From: Flavobacterium sp. A45
Lineage (GTDB): Bacteria > Bacteroidota > Bacteroidia > Flavobacteriales > Flavobacteriaceae
Length of the DNA: 64,000 nt
NCBI RefSeq assembly: GCF_002001005.1
Contig: NZ_MUNX01000080.1
Location: forward strand, 1-64,000
Direction of reading: 5' to 3'
A model generated the notes under the pieces. That model saw nothing but the letters and a program-made list of their open reading frames with translations, searched no databases and was not told the DNA's origin. Shown here one piece after another: positions 53,747 to 62,694 of the stretch. Both the position numbers and the translations under genes were made by a program. Every line of letters starts with the position of its first letter. Within the stretch, counting starts at the first letter, position 1.

Positions 53747-54577
53747 ATGCAGCAAATATTTTCATTTATTATAAAAAACAGTAATCGATTGCTGTTTTTG
53801 CTGCTTTTGGGTATTTCGTTATCCCTTACCATACAGTCTCATTCTTTTCATAGAAGTAAAATTATCAGTTCAGCTAATTTTCTGAGTGGTGGTGTTTATG
53901 AGAGAATAAATTCTGTGGAAGAATACCTACACTTAAAAGAACAAAATGATGAACTTGCACGAGAAAACGCTAATTTAAAAAGTTTGTTGTTTAAAACTCA
54001 AGATTCTGCCAAGATTCCTAATTTAGACAGCATAAAAGGTGTTCTTCCTAAAGATATAGTTGTTTCCAAAGTGATTCATAACTCATTTAATGTTTACGAG
54101 AATTTTTTAACTTTGAATTCTGGCTCAAAATCAGGTGTTCAGCCAGATATGGGAGTTATTAATAGTCTGGGAATTGTAGGTATTATCGATGATGTATCAG
54201 CAAATTACTCAACTGTAATTAGTATCTTGAATATTGAATCCAAAATTAACGCCAAGATTAAACATTCAGATCATTTTGGAACCCTGACTTGGGATGGAAA
54301 AAACGCAGGGTTTGTTCAATTGATAGATGTGCCAAGATTAGCAAGTATTCGAAAAGGGGATACTATCGTTACAGGTGGGCAATCGGTTATATTTCCTGAA
54401 AACATTGGAATTGGAACAATTGAGAAAGTATGGATTCCAGGTGATAAAACCCATTATTATAAAATTGATGTGAAATTATTTAATGATATGACCAATTTAG
54501 GTCATGTTTATATCATAAAATCTGAAAATAGCGAAGAAATTAAAAATTTAGAAAATCAAAGAAAAAAAGATGAATAG
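53747..54577 (+). CDS. mreC: Rod-shape-determining protein MreC
   Basis: MreC is the periplasmic scaffold linking MreB to PBP2 and RodA. The 276-residue protein has one N-terminal helix (about 9-25), a coiled coil (about 58-85, HLKEQNDELARENANLKSLL), and the double beta-barrel domain with NSGSKSGVQPDMGVI and GTLTWDGKNAGFVQLIDVPR. The end overlaps mreD by 8 bp. Confidence 0.94.
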   Translation: MQQIFSFIIKNSNRLLFLLLLGISLSLTIQSHSFHRSKIISSANFLSGGVYERINSVEEYLHLKEQNDELARENANLKSLLFKTQDSAKIPNLDSIKGVLPKDIVVSKVIHNSFNVYENFLTLNSGSKSGVQPDMGVINSLGIVGIIDDVSANYSTVISILNIESKINAKIKHSDHFGTLTWDGKNAGFVQLIDVPRLASIRKGDTIVTGGQSVIFPENIGIGTIEKVWIPGDKTHYYKIDVKLFNDMTNLGHVYIIKSENSEEIKNLENQRKKDE

Positions 54578-55076
54578 CACGTTATTAGTGAATATTTTTC
54601 GTTTTGTGCTCTTATTAGCTTTACAAATTCTAGTTTTTAATAATATGAATTTCGGAGGTTATGTAAGTGCATTCCCTTATATACTTTTTATTATTCTTTA
54701 CCCTGTAAACGGGAACAAAGCCAATCTGCTTATAGCTAGTTTTTTTCTAGGGTTGATTATGGATTTATTTTCTAATTCAGGAGGTGTTCATGCAACTGCA
54801 TGCGTTCTTTTGGCATATTTAAGACCTTATTTTTTTAAATTTTCATTTGGGCTCAGTTATGAATATCAAACAATCAAACTAAATGATGTTCTAACTCCAG
54901 AACGATTTACGTTTATTTTATTGGCAGTAACAACACATCATGTTGCTTTGTTTCTATTAGAATCTTTTCAAATTTCTTTCATCTTAGACGTTCTGCTAAG
55001 AACTTTTTTAAGCACACTATTTACTATTTTAATCTGTATTATTCTTATTTACCTAATAAAGCCAAATAAACGATGA
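54570..55076 (+). CDS. mreD: Rod-shape-determining protein MreD
   Basis: This 168-residue inner-membrane protein has about five helices and belongs to the elongasome. Family similarity is weak by nature; the identification rests on length, helix pattern (including the GLIMDLFSNSGGVHA loop, typical of MreD) and position. It overlaps mreC by 8 bp and mrdA by 4 bp (ATGA). Confidence 0.88.
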   Translation: MNSTLLVNIFRFVLLLALQILVFNNMNFGGYVSAFPYILFIILYPVNGNKANLLIASFFLGLIMDLFSNSGGVHATACVLLAYLRPYFFKFSFGLSYEYQTIKLNDVLTPERFTFILLAVTTHHVALFLLESFQISFILDVLLRTFLSTLFTILICIILIYLIKPNKR

Positions 55077-57010
55077 GAAAAGTCTTGTTACCAGCTTTAA
55101 TTATTATTGGTGCATCTTTGTTAATCATACGTGTTTTTTACTTACAAATTATTGATGATTCTTTTAAGCTAAAATCTGAAAATAATGCAATTAAAATCAA
55201 ATATGATTATCCAGAGAGAGGGTATATTTATGATAGAAATGGGGTGTTGTTAGTGGCTAATCAGCCATCGTATGATATCATGGTGATTCCGAGGGAATTA
55301 AATAAAACAGATACGCTTGAGTTTTGTAAATTATTGAATATTACAAAGGAAGATTTTATTAAAAAAATAGAAAAAGCCAAAGTTTACAGTCCAAGATTAC
55401 CTTCAGTGTTTTTAGCTCAATTGAATAAAAATGAATTCGCCGCTTTTCAGGAAAAAATCAGAAAGTTTGAAGGTTTCTATTTTCAAAAACGTGCCTTACG
55501 TGATTACGAAGTTGATTTCGGGGCCAATGTTTTTGGATCCATAGTCGAAGTAAATGAGGGGTTAATTGAAAAAAATCCTTATTATAAAAGTGGAGACTTA
55601 ATTGGTAAGCAAGGTGTTGAGGAGAGTTATGAAAAAATTCTTCGCGGTGTTAAAGGGGTTAAATATTTTCAAAAGGACAAATTCAATCGTGAAATAGGTT
55701 CCTATAAAGAGGGAAAATTTGATACAATCGCTGTTCAAGGAGAGGATATAAACCTAACTATTGATGCCGAGATTCAAAAGTATGGAGAACAATTAATGGT
55801 CAATAAGCGAGGCGGAATTGTTGCTATTGAGCCAAAAACAGGTGAGATTTTAGCGCTTGTTACTGCTCCTTCCTATGATCCTGGGATTTTGGTAGGAAGA
55901 CAGCGATCTAAAAATTACACGAAATTATATCATGATTCTATTGCTAAACCGCTTTACGATAGAGGGTTATTAGCTGAATATCCTCCTGGATCTCCCTTTA
56001 AAATTATGACAGGTCTGGTTGGATTACAAGAAGGAGTTATGGATGAAGAAACCACTTTTGTTTGTAGTCATGGTTTTTATTATGCTCCAGGTAGATTTCA
56101 AAAATGCCATTGCGGCGGCGGCGTTTTGAATCTTCATGTTGGGATTTATAAATCTTGTAATGCTTATTTTTCGAATGTGTATTTGAGAACTATTGGCAAA
56201 TACAAAAAGACACCTTATGCCGTGGATGTATGGAGCAATCATATTAAGAGTTTTGGATTAGGTCAATTTATGGGTTATGATTTACCAACGGGTAGAAAAG
56301 GAAAGATACCTACTTCCAAAACTTATAAAAGAATGTACCCTGGTTGGGGCTATAGTGGAAAAACAATTATTTCCAATGCCATCGGTCAAGGGGAAGTATT
56401 GATGACACCTATTCAATTGGCCAATATGATGGCAACGGTAGCTAATGAAGGATATTATTATACTCCTCATATTATTAAAAAGATAAAAGGAGAGAAAATT
56501 GATACCAAGTTTACAACAAAACACGTTACTACTATTGACAAAAAATATTTCCCTCCCATGATTAGCGGATTATTTGATGTGTACAATAGAGGTACTGCCT
56601 ATGGATTGCGCGTGGAAGGAATTGATATATGCGGAAAAACAGGAACTGCCGAAAATTTTGCCAAAATTGACGGCAAAAGAGTGCAACTAAAAGACCATTC
56701 TATTTTTGTTGCTTTTGCTCCAAAAGACAATCCGAAAATTGCCATAGCTGTTTTAGTTGAAAATGGAGGTTATGGAGCCACAATTGCAGGACCAATCGCG
56801 AGTTTGATGATTGAAAAATATTTGAGAAAAAAAATCACAAGAACTGATTTAGAAACCAGAGTATTAAACATAAGTTTGCAGAGCCGCTATGCATTATTGG
56901 GTGGGCTTTCGGAAGAAGTGAAAAAAGAATTAAGAATTAAGGATTCTATTACACAAAGTAAAGCAAAAGCAGCAGCAAAAAAAATTGACACAACCAAAGC
57001 CAAAACATAA
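55073..57010 (+). CDS. mrdA: Penicillin-binding protein 2 (elongasome transpeptidase)
   Basis: PBP2 cross-links peptidoglycan during cell elongation. The 645-residue protein has an N-terminal anchor (about 5-25), a dimerisation domain (about 40-220) and a transpeptidase domain with all three motifs: SPFK (SxxK, catalytic Ser), SCN (SxN) and KTGTAENF (KTG). The C-terminus is a Lys/Ala-rich tail (QSKAKAAAKKIDTTKAKT). rodA starts 14 nt downstream, giving a matched transpeptidase-glycosyltransferase pair. Confidence 0.95.
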   Translation: MRKVLLPALIIIGASLLIIRVFYLQIIDDSFKLKSENNAIKIKYDYPERGYIYDRNGVLLVANQPSYDIMVIPRELNKTDTLEFCKLLNITKEDFIKKIEKAKVYSPRLPSVFLAQLNKNEFAAFQEKIRKFEGFYFQKRALRDYEVDFGANVFGSIVEVNEGLIEKNPYYKSGDLIGKQGVEESYEKILRGVKGVKYFQKDKFNREIGSYKEGKFDTIAVQGEDINLTIDAEIQKYGEQLMVNKRGGIVAIEPKTGEILALVTAPSYDPGILVGRQRSKNYTKLYHDSIAKPLYDRGLLAEYPPGSPFKIMTGLVGLQEGVMDEETTFVCSHGFYYAPGRFQKCHCGGGVLNLHVGIYKSCNAYFSNVYLRTIGKYKKTPYAVDVWSNHIKSFGLGQFMGYDLPTGRKGKIPTSKTYKRMYPGWGYSGKTIISNAIGQGEVLMTPIQLANMMATVANEGYYYTPHIIKKIKGEKIDTKFTTKHVTTIDKKYFPPMISGLFDVYNRGTAYGLRVEGIDICGKTGTAENFAKIDGKRVQLKDHSIFVAFAPKDNPKIAIAVLVENGGYGATIAGPIASLMIEKYLRKKITRTDLETRVLNISLQSRYALLGGLSEEVKKELRIKDSITQSKAKAAAKKIDTTKAKT

Positions 57011-57024
57011 TCTATTCATATTAA

Positions 57025-58260
57025 ATGAAAAATCAAAGTTTATCGAGCAATATTGATTGGGTATGTATCATTATCTATACAGTACTTGTATTTTTAGGTT
57101 GGTTAAATATATACTCGTCTTCATTGTCTTCTACGGATGGGACATATGAAAAGCAAGCCATATTTATTGCTCTATCAGTTCCTTTGATTTTTATTCTATT
57201 ATATATTGACGGCAAATTTTATGAAAAATATGCCAGTATCATATTTGTAATTTCTCTACTGTCCCTTGTAGGTTTGTTTGCTTTCGGTAAAACAATTGCA
57301 GGTCAGCGTTGTTGGTATGCAATTGGGAGCTTTACATTGCAGCCCTCCGAGTTTGCAAAAGCGGCAACTTCATTGGCATTGGCCAAATATTTAAGCGACA
57401 CACAGATAAATTTAAAAGATGTTAATAGACAAGTACAGGCATTGGCTATAGTCTTTTTGCCGGTCATGCTCATATTGCCACAACCCGATCCGGGGAGTGC
57501 TATGATCTACAGTATCTTTATTATTGTTTTGTTTAGGGAGGGATTGCCGTCTTGGTATGTTTGGACTGGTTTTATAACCATAGTACTTTTTATGTTGACA
57601 CTGGTTTTAGAACCGCAATGGGTTATTTTGATGGCTTTATTAGTTATCGTTTTAGTACATTACAAATCTAGAATTGGAGACCGAAACGTTGTTTTGAGTG
57701 GAATGCTTTTTGCATTAATATCCGGTTTTGTTTTATCTGTAAACTATGTTTTTACTAATATTTTCAAACAACACCATCGTGATCGTTTTAATATATTGTT
57801 AGGCAAAGAAGTAGATATGAAGGGTATTGGATATAATACCAATCAATCTGAGATCGCTGTTGGTTCTGGCGGCTGGTTTGGGAAAGGATTTCTTGAAGGT
57901 ACACAAACCAAAGGTGGTTTTGTACCTGAGCAACATACCGATTATATTTTTACTACTGTTGGTGAAGAATGGGGGTTTGTTGGATCCTTATTAGTTATTG
58001 GCCTTTTCGCAGGTTTATTTCTTCGAATAATCTATCTAGCCGAAAGACAAAAAACCAAATTTAGCAGGGTATATGGTTATTGTGTTGCGGGTATATTGTT
58101 TACACACTTTTTTGTAAACATTGCTATGGTTGTTGGCGTTTTTCCGACTATAGGTGTGCCATTGCCTTTCTTTTCTTATGGAGGTTCCGGTTTGTGGGGA
58201 TTCACTATTTTATTGTTTATCTTTATTAAAATGGATGCTAATAAAGTAAATGAATGGTAG
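57025..58260 (+). CDS. rodA: SEDS glycosyltransferase RodA
   Basis: RodA polymerises lipid II into glycan strands and is activated by PBP2. The 411-residue protein has about ten helices and the SEDS signatures GQRCWYAIGSFTLQPSEFAK, LPQPDPGSAMIY, and the C-terminal GVFPTIGVPLPFFSYGGSGLW. It closes the cluster before a strong terminator. Confidence 0.95.
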   Translation: MKNQSLSSNIDWVCIIIYTVLVFLGWLNIYSSSLSSTDGTYEKQAIFIALSVPLIFILLYIDGKFYEKYASIIFVISLLSLVGLFAFGKTIAGQRCWYAIGSFTLQPSEFAKAATSLALAKYLSDTQINLKDVNRQVQALAIVFLPVMLILPQPDPGSAMIYSIFIIVLFREGLPSWYVWTGFITIVLFMLTLVLEPQWVILMALLVIVLVHYKSRIGDRNVVLSGMLFALISGFVLSVNYVFTNIFKQHHRDRFNILLGKEVDMKGIGYNTNQSEIAVGSGGWFGKGFLEGTQTKGGFVPEQHTDYIFTTVGEEWGFVGSLLVIGLFAGLFLRIIYLAERQKTKFSRVYGYCVAGILFTHFFVNIAMVVGVFPTIGVPLPFFSYGGSGLWGFTILLFIFIKMDANKVNEW

Positions 58261-58315
58261 ATCATTCATCCTAATTTAAATTTTAATTTAAAAAATTCGC
58301 CTTGTTTTTGGGTAT

Positions 58316-58349
58316 AAAAAAACCATTCGAATTCCGAATGGTTTTTTTT
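58316..58349. terminator. Bidirectional terminator between rodA and metK
   Basis: The stem AAACCATTCG / CGAATGGTTT has A-rich and T-rich flanks. It serves both convergent genes. Confidence 0.85.
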
Positions 58350-58369
58350 ATATATAAAATTTAGATTTT

Positions 58370-59620
58370 TTACAATCCAAAAGCAGTTTTCACTTGATCT
58401 ACGAAATCTAATTTTTCCCAAGTAAATAAGTCAACAGTAACTGTTTTAGTTAATCCACCTGGAGCAGAGAACTTTTTTGTAACGGTTTCTGGAGTACGTC
58501 CCATATGACCGTAAGCGGCAGTTTCGCTATAAATAGGGTTTCTTAATTTTAAACGTTGCTCGATGAAGTAAGGACGCATATCAAAAATAGCTTCTACTTT
58601 TTTAGCAATTTCTCCATTAGTTAAATTTACTTTTGAAGTTCCGTAAGTATCTATAAAAATACCCATTGGTTTAGCTACTCCAATTGCATACGAAACTTGT
58701 ACCAAAATCTCATCAGCAACACCAGCTGCAACAAGGTTTTTTGCAATATGACGTGTAGCGTAAGCAGCACTTCTATCTACTTTACTTGGATCTTTCCCGG
58801 AGAAAGCACCACCACCGTGAGCTCCTTTTCCACCGTAAGTATCTACAATGATTTTTCTTCCTGTTAATCCAGTATCTCCGTGAGGTCCTCCAATTACGAA
58901 TTTCCCTGTAGGATTGATATGGTATTGAATTTTATCATTGAATAAATGAGCGTGTGTTGGGTTTTTTGCGATGATTCTTGGAATCAATATTTCGATGATG
59001 TCTTTTTTGATTTTAGCAAGCATAGCTTCTTCTTCGTCAAAATCATCGTGTTGTGTAGAAATTACAATAGCATCAATACGTGTTGGCTTGTTGTCATCGC
59101 TATATTCTAAAGTAACTTGAGATTTTGCATCAGGGCGCAAATAAGTGATTTCATTATTTTCACGTCTTAAAATAGCTAATTCCTGCAATAATTTATGAGA
59201 TAAATCAAGTGCCAATGGCATATAATTTTCAGTTTCATTAGTAGCATAACCAAACATCATTCCTTGGTCTCCAGCTCCTTGCTCTTCTTTACTTGCTCTG
59301 TCAACACCTTGATTAATGTCTGCAGATTGTTCGTGAATTGCCGAAAGAATACCACAAGAATTGGCTTCAAACATATATTCGCTTTTTGTATAACCAATTT
59401 TACGAATCACTTCGCGAGCAATTTGTTGTACATCAAGGTAAGTATTTGACTTTACTTCACCAGCCAAAATTACTTGACCAGTCGTAACCAACGTTTCACA
59501 AGCTACTTTTGAGTCAGCATCAAATGCCAAAAAGTTATCAATTAATGCATCTGAAATTTGATCTGCAACTTTGTCTGGGTGTCCCTCACTTACAGATTCT
59601 GACGTAAATAAATAAGCCAT
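58370..59620 (-). CDS. metK: S-adenosylmethionine synthase
   Basis: MetK makes SAM from methionine and ATP. The 416-residue protein has [21 protein letters not shown] at the start, [12 protein letters not shown], the [24 protein letters not shown] region with phosphate-binding Lys/Arg, and [19 protein letters not shown]. It is slightly longer than the E. coli enzyme (384), with extra residues around the [13 protein letters not shown] segment. The roughly 165-nt leader carries a SAM-II-like structure, consistent with feedback by its product. metY and metX are divergent from it. Confidence 0.97.
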   Translation of the reverse strand: MAYLFTSESVSEGHPDKVADQISDALIDNFLAFDADSKVACETLVTTGQVILAGEVKSNTYLDVQQIAREVIRKIGYTKSEYMFEANSCGILSAIHEQSADINQGVDRASKEEQGAGDQGMMFGYATNETENYMPLALDLSHKLLQELAILRRENNEITYLRPDAKSQVTLEYSDDNKPTRIDAIVISTQHDDFDEEEAMLAKIKKDIIEILIPRIIAKNPTHAHLFNDKIQYHINPTGKFVIGGPHGDTGLTGRKIIVDTYGGKGAHGGGAFSGKDPSKVDRSAAYATRHIAKNLVAAGVADEILVQVSYAIGVAKPMGIFIDTYGTSKVNLTNGEIAKKVEAIFDMRPYFIEQRLKLRNPIYSETAAYGHMGRTPETVTKKFSAPGGLTKTVTVDLFTWEKLDFVDQVKTAFGL

Positions 59621-59680
59621 AATAATTATAAATTTTAAAATTAATCGAGGAAAAACAATTGCTAGAAAGGCTAAAGGAGA

Positions 59681-59779
59681 GTTTCTGCTTTAGCATTTTT
59701 TCTACTGAAAATTTTTCAGCATCCATAATGAATTCGTTTCATTATGAAGAGGTTGCAATCAGTTCAAATTTTTCCTCTT
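59681..59779 (-). promoter_or_regulatory. SAM-II-like riboswitch in the metK leader
   Basis: On the minus strand P1 is AAGAGG (59774-59779) with CCTCTT (59747-59752). Its loop contains AATTTGAACTGATTGCA, which aligns base for base with the L1 loop of SAM-II (GATTTAACCGTATTGCA as I recall it), including the invariant ATTGCA end. The 3' strand GCTAAAGCAG (59685-59694) matches the AGCTAAA... strand of SAM-II. A CTG in the loop can pair with its CAG, where SAM-II uses CC with GG. The spacer contains an extra hairpin, CATAATGAA / TTCATTATG, absent from the minimal aptamer. It lies just after the metK promoter. Confidence 0.6.
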
Positions 59780-59790
59780 ATATTCGGGTG

Positions 59791-59820
59791 CAAATGTATG
59801 AAACCATTTTGAATTGCAAA
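59791..59820 (-). promoter_or_regulatory. Promoter of metK
   Basis: On the minus strand TTTG (59817-59820), 18 nt, then TACATTTG (59791-59798), both exact. Transcription should start around 59785, right at the first stem of the riboswitch-like leader. Confidence 0.65.
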
Positions 59821-59840
59821 TTATTCTTTTGTTTTTTTTA

Positions 59841-60090
59841 ATTAATTAAGAGGAATTTAACAAACTACACTATTTCTATAGAGTTTATAAAATAAATTGA
59901 TTTTTGCTTGGTGGTTTAAAAAATAGTTTGCACATTTGCTCCATCAAACAGGAATAAACTGAAGCTGAAGATGTGTAATATGTGTTCTGTGTTCTGAAGA
60001 GCTTCTAGAGTTTGAAATGTTAATTGATTTAAAACGCAATAATTAAAGCCGCTGTGATCAACATGGTTTTTTTATAAATAAAAGAGAGAA
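59841..60090 (+). other. Untranslated region before the metY leader peptide
   Basis: These 250 AT-rich nt run upstream of the leader ORF. A weak promoter candidate is TTTG (59903-59906) with TAGTTTG (59924-59930), 17 nt apart; the -7 lacks one base of TAnnTTTG. Several hairpins are possible but none matches SAM-II or SAM-I. I see no other feature. Confidence 0.35.
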
Positions 60091-60168
60091 ATGAATTCAA
60101 TAGGAAATAAAATGATGGTATGTTGTATGATGTGTATGTGCATCCCAATTCCCTATTGCCAAAAGTGA
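60091..60168 (+). CDS. Met/Cys-rich leader peptide of metY-metX
   Basis: This 25-codon ORF starts ATG-AAT-TCA and has an alternative in-frame start at 60112. The last 18 residues read MMVCCMMCMCIPIPYCQK: 5 Met and 5 Cys out of 18, far above chance. It has no domain. It lies about 30 nt before an intrinsic terminator and 140 nt before metY, which makes the methionine precursor homocysteine. Met/Cys codons sit at 60112-60141. The sequence CCAAAAG at 60159-60165, just before the stop, repeats the terminator 3' arm. This is the layout of a ribosome-stalling attenuator. Confidence 0.75.
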   Translation: MNSIGNKMMVCCMMCMCIPIPYCQK

Positions 60169-60198
60169 AGGATTTAATCCTTGTTGTAGTCAAACTAT

Positions 60199-60234
60199 AA
60201 ACCCTCTTGGTAAATCATCCAAAAGGGTTTTTTT
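60199..60234 (+). terminator. Attenuator terminator before metY
   Basis: AAACCCTCTTGG (60199-60210) pairs with CCAAAAGGGTTT (60219-60230; one mismatch) around an 8-nt loop, then a T-run. Its 5' arm can instead pair with CCAAAAG at the end of the leader ORF (6 of 7 pairs), with a small AAGGA/TCCTT hairpin between. The two structures exclude each other. Confidence 0.75.
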
Positions 60235-60308
60235 ATTTCCCGAATTTATTTCAAAATATAAAGCAAAATCATTAAAACTAATAATATAACATTTAAAAAC
60301 TTAAAATC

Positions 60309-61601
60309 ATGAGCACACAAAAATTTGCAACAAACGCATTACACGCAGGACACGACGTAACTAAAAATGGTGGAACCAGAGCTGTTCCAATTTATCAAAC
60401 CTCTTCGTATGTATTTAATAGTTCAGACCATGCAGCCAATTTATTTGGTCTTGCAGAAGCTGGATACATTTACACCAGATTAAATAATCCAACCAATGAT
60501 ATTCTGGAACAACGATTGGCAACTCTGGAAGGAGGAATTGGAGCAGTAGTTACCGCTTCAGGAGCATCGGCTATTTCGACTGCTTTATTAGTATTGCTAA
60601 AAGCAGGTGATCATATCGTGGCTTCCAACAGTTTATATGGAGGAACTTATAATTTATTAAAAGTGACTCTGCCAAGGTTAGGGATTACAACCACTTTTGT
60701 TGACCCAACAGATCCCGAAAATTTTACCAAAGCCGCCAAAGAAAATACCAGAGCTTTTTTTGTGGAAAGTTTAGGGAATCCAAAATTAGATGTATTGAAT
60801 TTAAAAGCAATTTCGGATGAAGCCAAAGCTTTTAAAGTTCCTTTTATAGTTGATAATACTGTCGCATCTCCTTATTTATTGAATCCAATTGAGTATGGTG
60901 CGGATATCGTGATTCACTCTTTGACCAAATATATTTCTGGAAATGGGACTTCCTTAGGAGGAGTAATCATTGATGCAGGAAAATTTGATTGGAGCAATGG
61001 GAAATTCCCTGAATTTACGGAACCTTCTATTGGTTATCACGGGCTAGTTTATCACGAAGCATTAGGAAACGCAGCCTTTATTGCAAAAGCACGTATTGAA
61101 GGGTTGCGAGATTTTGGGGCAGCCTTGAGTCCGTTTAATGCTTTTCAAATCATACAGGGTTTAGAAACTTTGGAAATTCGTATCAGAAGACATAGTGAGA
61201 ATGCTTTGGCATTAGCTCAATGGCTAGAAATTCAGGATGAAGTTGCCTGGGTGAACTATCCGGGATTGAAATCTAGTAAATATTATGTTTTGGCGCAAAA
61301 ATATTTGCAAAAAGGGCAAAGTGGTGTGGTTACTTTTGGACTAAAATCGGGTTTTGAAGCCGCCAAAAAAGTAGCGGATAATACCAAATTGTTTTCTTTA
61401 TTGGCCAATATTGGAGATACCAAATCTTTGATTATTCATCCTGCCAGCACCACACATCAGCAGTTGTCCGATGAGGAGCAAATTGCAACCGGAGTAACAA
61501 AAGATTTAATTCGACTTTCAGTTGGATTAGAAGATATTGAGGATTTAAAAGCAGATTTGAAAGCTGTTTTTGAAACCATAAAAACGCCTCAATTGGTATA
61601 A
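60309..61601 (+). CDS. metY: O-acetylhomoserine sulfhydrylase
   Basis: MetY makes homocysteine from O-acetylhomoserine and sulfide (or uses methanethiol), a PLP enzyme of the Cys/Met metabolism family. The 430-residue length fits MetY rather than MetB/MetZ. The PLP lysine is Lys207 in HSLTKYISGNG. Other marks are QTSSYVFNSSDHAANLFGL, YTRLNNPTND, SLYGGTYNL and HPASTTHQQLSDEEQ. metX, which makes its substrate, follows after 91 nt. Expression is probably governed by the leader peptide and terminator upstream. Confidence 0.95.
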   Translation: MSTQKFATNALHAGHDVTKNGGTRAVPIYQTSSYVFNSSDHAANLFGLAEAGYIYTRLNNPTNDILEQRLATLEGGIGAVVTASGASAISTALLVLLKAGDHIVASNSLYGGTYNLLKVTLPRLGITTTFVDPTDPENFTKAAKENTRAFFVESLGNPKLDVLNLKAISDEAKAFKVPFIVDNTVASPYLLNPIEYGADIVIHSLTKYISGNGTSLGGVIIDAGKFDWSNGKFPEFTEPSIGYHGLVYHEALGNAAFIAKARIEGLRDFGAALSPFNAFQIIQGLETLEIRIRRHSENALALAQWLEIQDEVAWVNYPGLKSSKYYVLAQKYLQKGQSGVVTFGLKSGFEAAKKVADNTKLFSLLANIGDTKSLIIHPASTTHQQLSDEEQIATGVTKDLIRLSVGLEDIEDLKADLKAVFETIKTPQLV

Positions 61602-61625
61602 GAAAGTGTTAGTTTTTGTTAGGTA

Positions 61626-61663
61626 AAACTGCCTTAGTTATTGATTATAGTCTAAGGCAGTTT
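61626..61663. other. Intercistronic hairpin between metY and metX
   Basis: A 12-bp perfect stem, AAACTGCCTTAG / CTAAGGCAGTTT, with a 14-nt loop. It is followed by As, not Ts, and has no T-run on the other strand either, so it is unlikely to terminate. It may protect or help process the metY-metX message. Confidence 0.5.
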
Positions 61664-61692
61664 AAAAAAAAACAACTTAAAAAAGATTCAAA

Positions 61693-62694
61693 ATGGAAAA
61701 TTTAGAAAAAATAGATCTCTTTAATTTTGATTTGGAAATAGGGAGACAGAGGGCTTACCTTCCTTTATTTTATCAAGTTTTTGGTAAACCATTAGGTAGT
61801 GCGCCGGTTGTGGTGGTGAATCATTCTTTAACGGGAAATTCTACTGTTACTGGTGAAAAAGGATGGTGGAGCGGAATCGTTGGACCAAAGCGTGCTGTTG
61901 ATACCAATTATTTTACGGTTATCGCCTTTAATATTCCAGGAAATGGATTTGATGATAATGTGGATAATTTGATAGACAATTACCGGGATTATAGTATTCG
62001 TGATATTGCACGGATCTTTTGGGAAGGATTGTTTTTTCTAAAAGTTCAAAATGTTTATGCAATAATTGGAGGAAGTTTAGGAGGTGCAATAGCTTGGGAA
62101 ATGGCCGCTTTGCAACCCGATAAAATTGATAATTTGATTCCGATAGCGAGTGATTGGAAAGCTACCGATTGGGTTATTGCCAATGTTTTAATTCAAGACC
62201 AAATCCTAAATCATTCAGATGATCCGATTGTGGATGCCCGCCTGCATGCCACATTATTGTATAGAACACCGGAATACGTAAATCAAAGATTTAAGAGAAG
62301 TAAATTGGACGAATTATCCGTTTTGCAAATAGAAAATTGGTTGTTGGATCATGGTTTCAAATTAAAAAGCAGGTATCGATTGGCCGCTTATAAACTGATG
62401 AATCATTTACTCAAGACAATTGATATTACCAGAAACAGACCCGATTTTCTAACAGTAGCTAATGCTATTGAGGCCAATATTCATCTAATAACCGTTGATA
62501 CAGATTATTTGTTTATTGCCGAAGAAACGCGTAAAACCTATCGGGAGTTGACCAATAAGAAGCAAAATGTTTTTTATCATCAAATTCAATCCATTCACGG
62601 ACACGATGCCTATCTGATAGAGTTCAATCAACTATCCGATATTTTGAAGCCTATTTTTAACCTCCACAAAGAACAGAGATATGTCAGTGCATAG
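61693..62694 (+). CDS. metX: Homoserine O-acetyltransferase-like alpha/beta hydrolase
   Basis: MetX acetylates homoserine with acetyl-CoA to give the MetY substrate. The 333-residue protein keeps the MetX pattern: NHSLTGNS, GWWSGIVGPKRAVDTNYFTV, and FNIPGNGF. The nucleophile is Ser128 in GGSLGGAIAWE. An Asp follows in TVDTDYLF and a His in SIHGHDAYL, completing the triad. It is about 40 residues shorter than classical MetX (around 375), missing part of the lid. A serine acetyltransferase-like or succinyl activity cannot be ruled out, but linkage to metY argues for homoserine. Confidence 0.88.
   Translation: MENLEKIDLFNFDLEIGRQRAYLPLFYQVFGKPLGSAPVVVVNHSLTGNSTVTGEKGWWSGIVGPKRAVDTNYFTVIAFNIPGNGFDDNVDNLIDNYRDYSIRDIARIFWEGLFFLKVQNVYAIIGGSLGGAIAWEMAALQPDKIDNLIPIASDWKATDWVIANVLIQDQILNHSDDPIVDARLHATLLYRTPEYVNQRFKRSKLDELSVLQIENWLLDHGFKLKSRYRLAAYKLMNHLLKTIDITRNRPDFLTVANAIEANIHLITVDTDYLFIAEETRKTYRELTNKKQNVFYHQIQSIHGHDAYLIEFNQLSDILKPIFNLHKEQRYVSA

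Noticed and set aside
60029..60064. Minus-strand 11-codon ORF (MLITAALIIAF) upstream of metY, possible Ile/Ala leader
   Set aside because: It points toward metK but lies upstream of the metK promoter, has no terminator after it and no matching target gene.
59841..60308. SAM riboswitch upstream of metY
   Set aside because: I looked for the ATTGCA loop, GCTAAA strand and S-box GCAACC elements on the plus strand and found no consistent set; the leader-peptide attenuator explains the region better.
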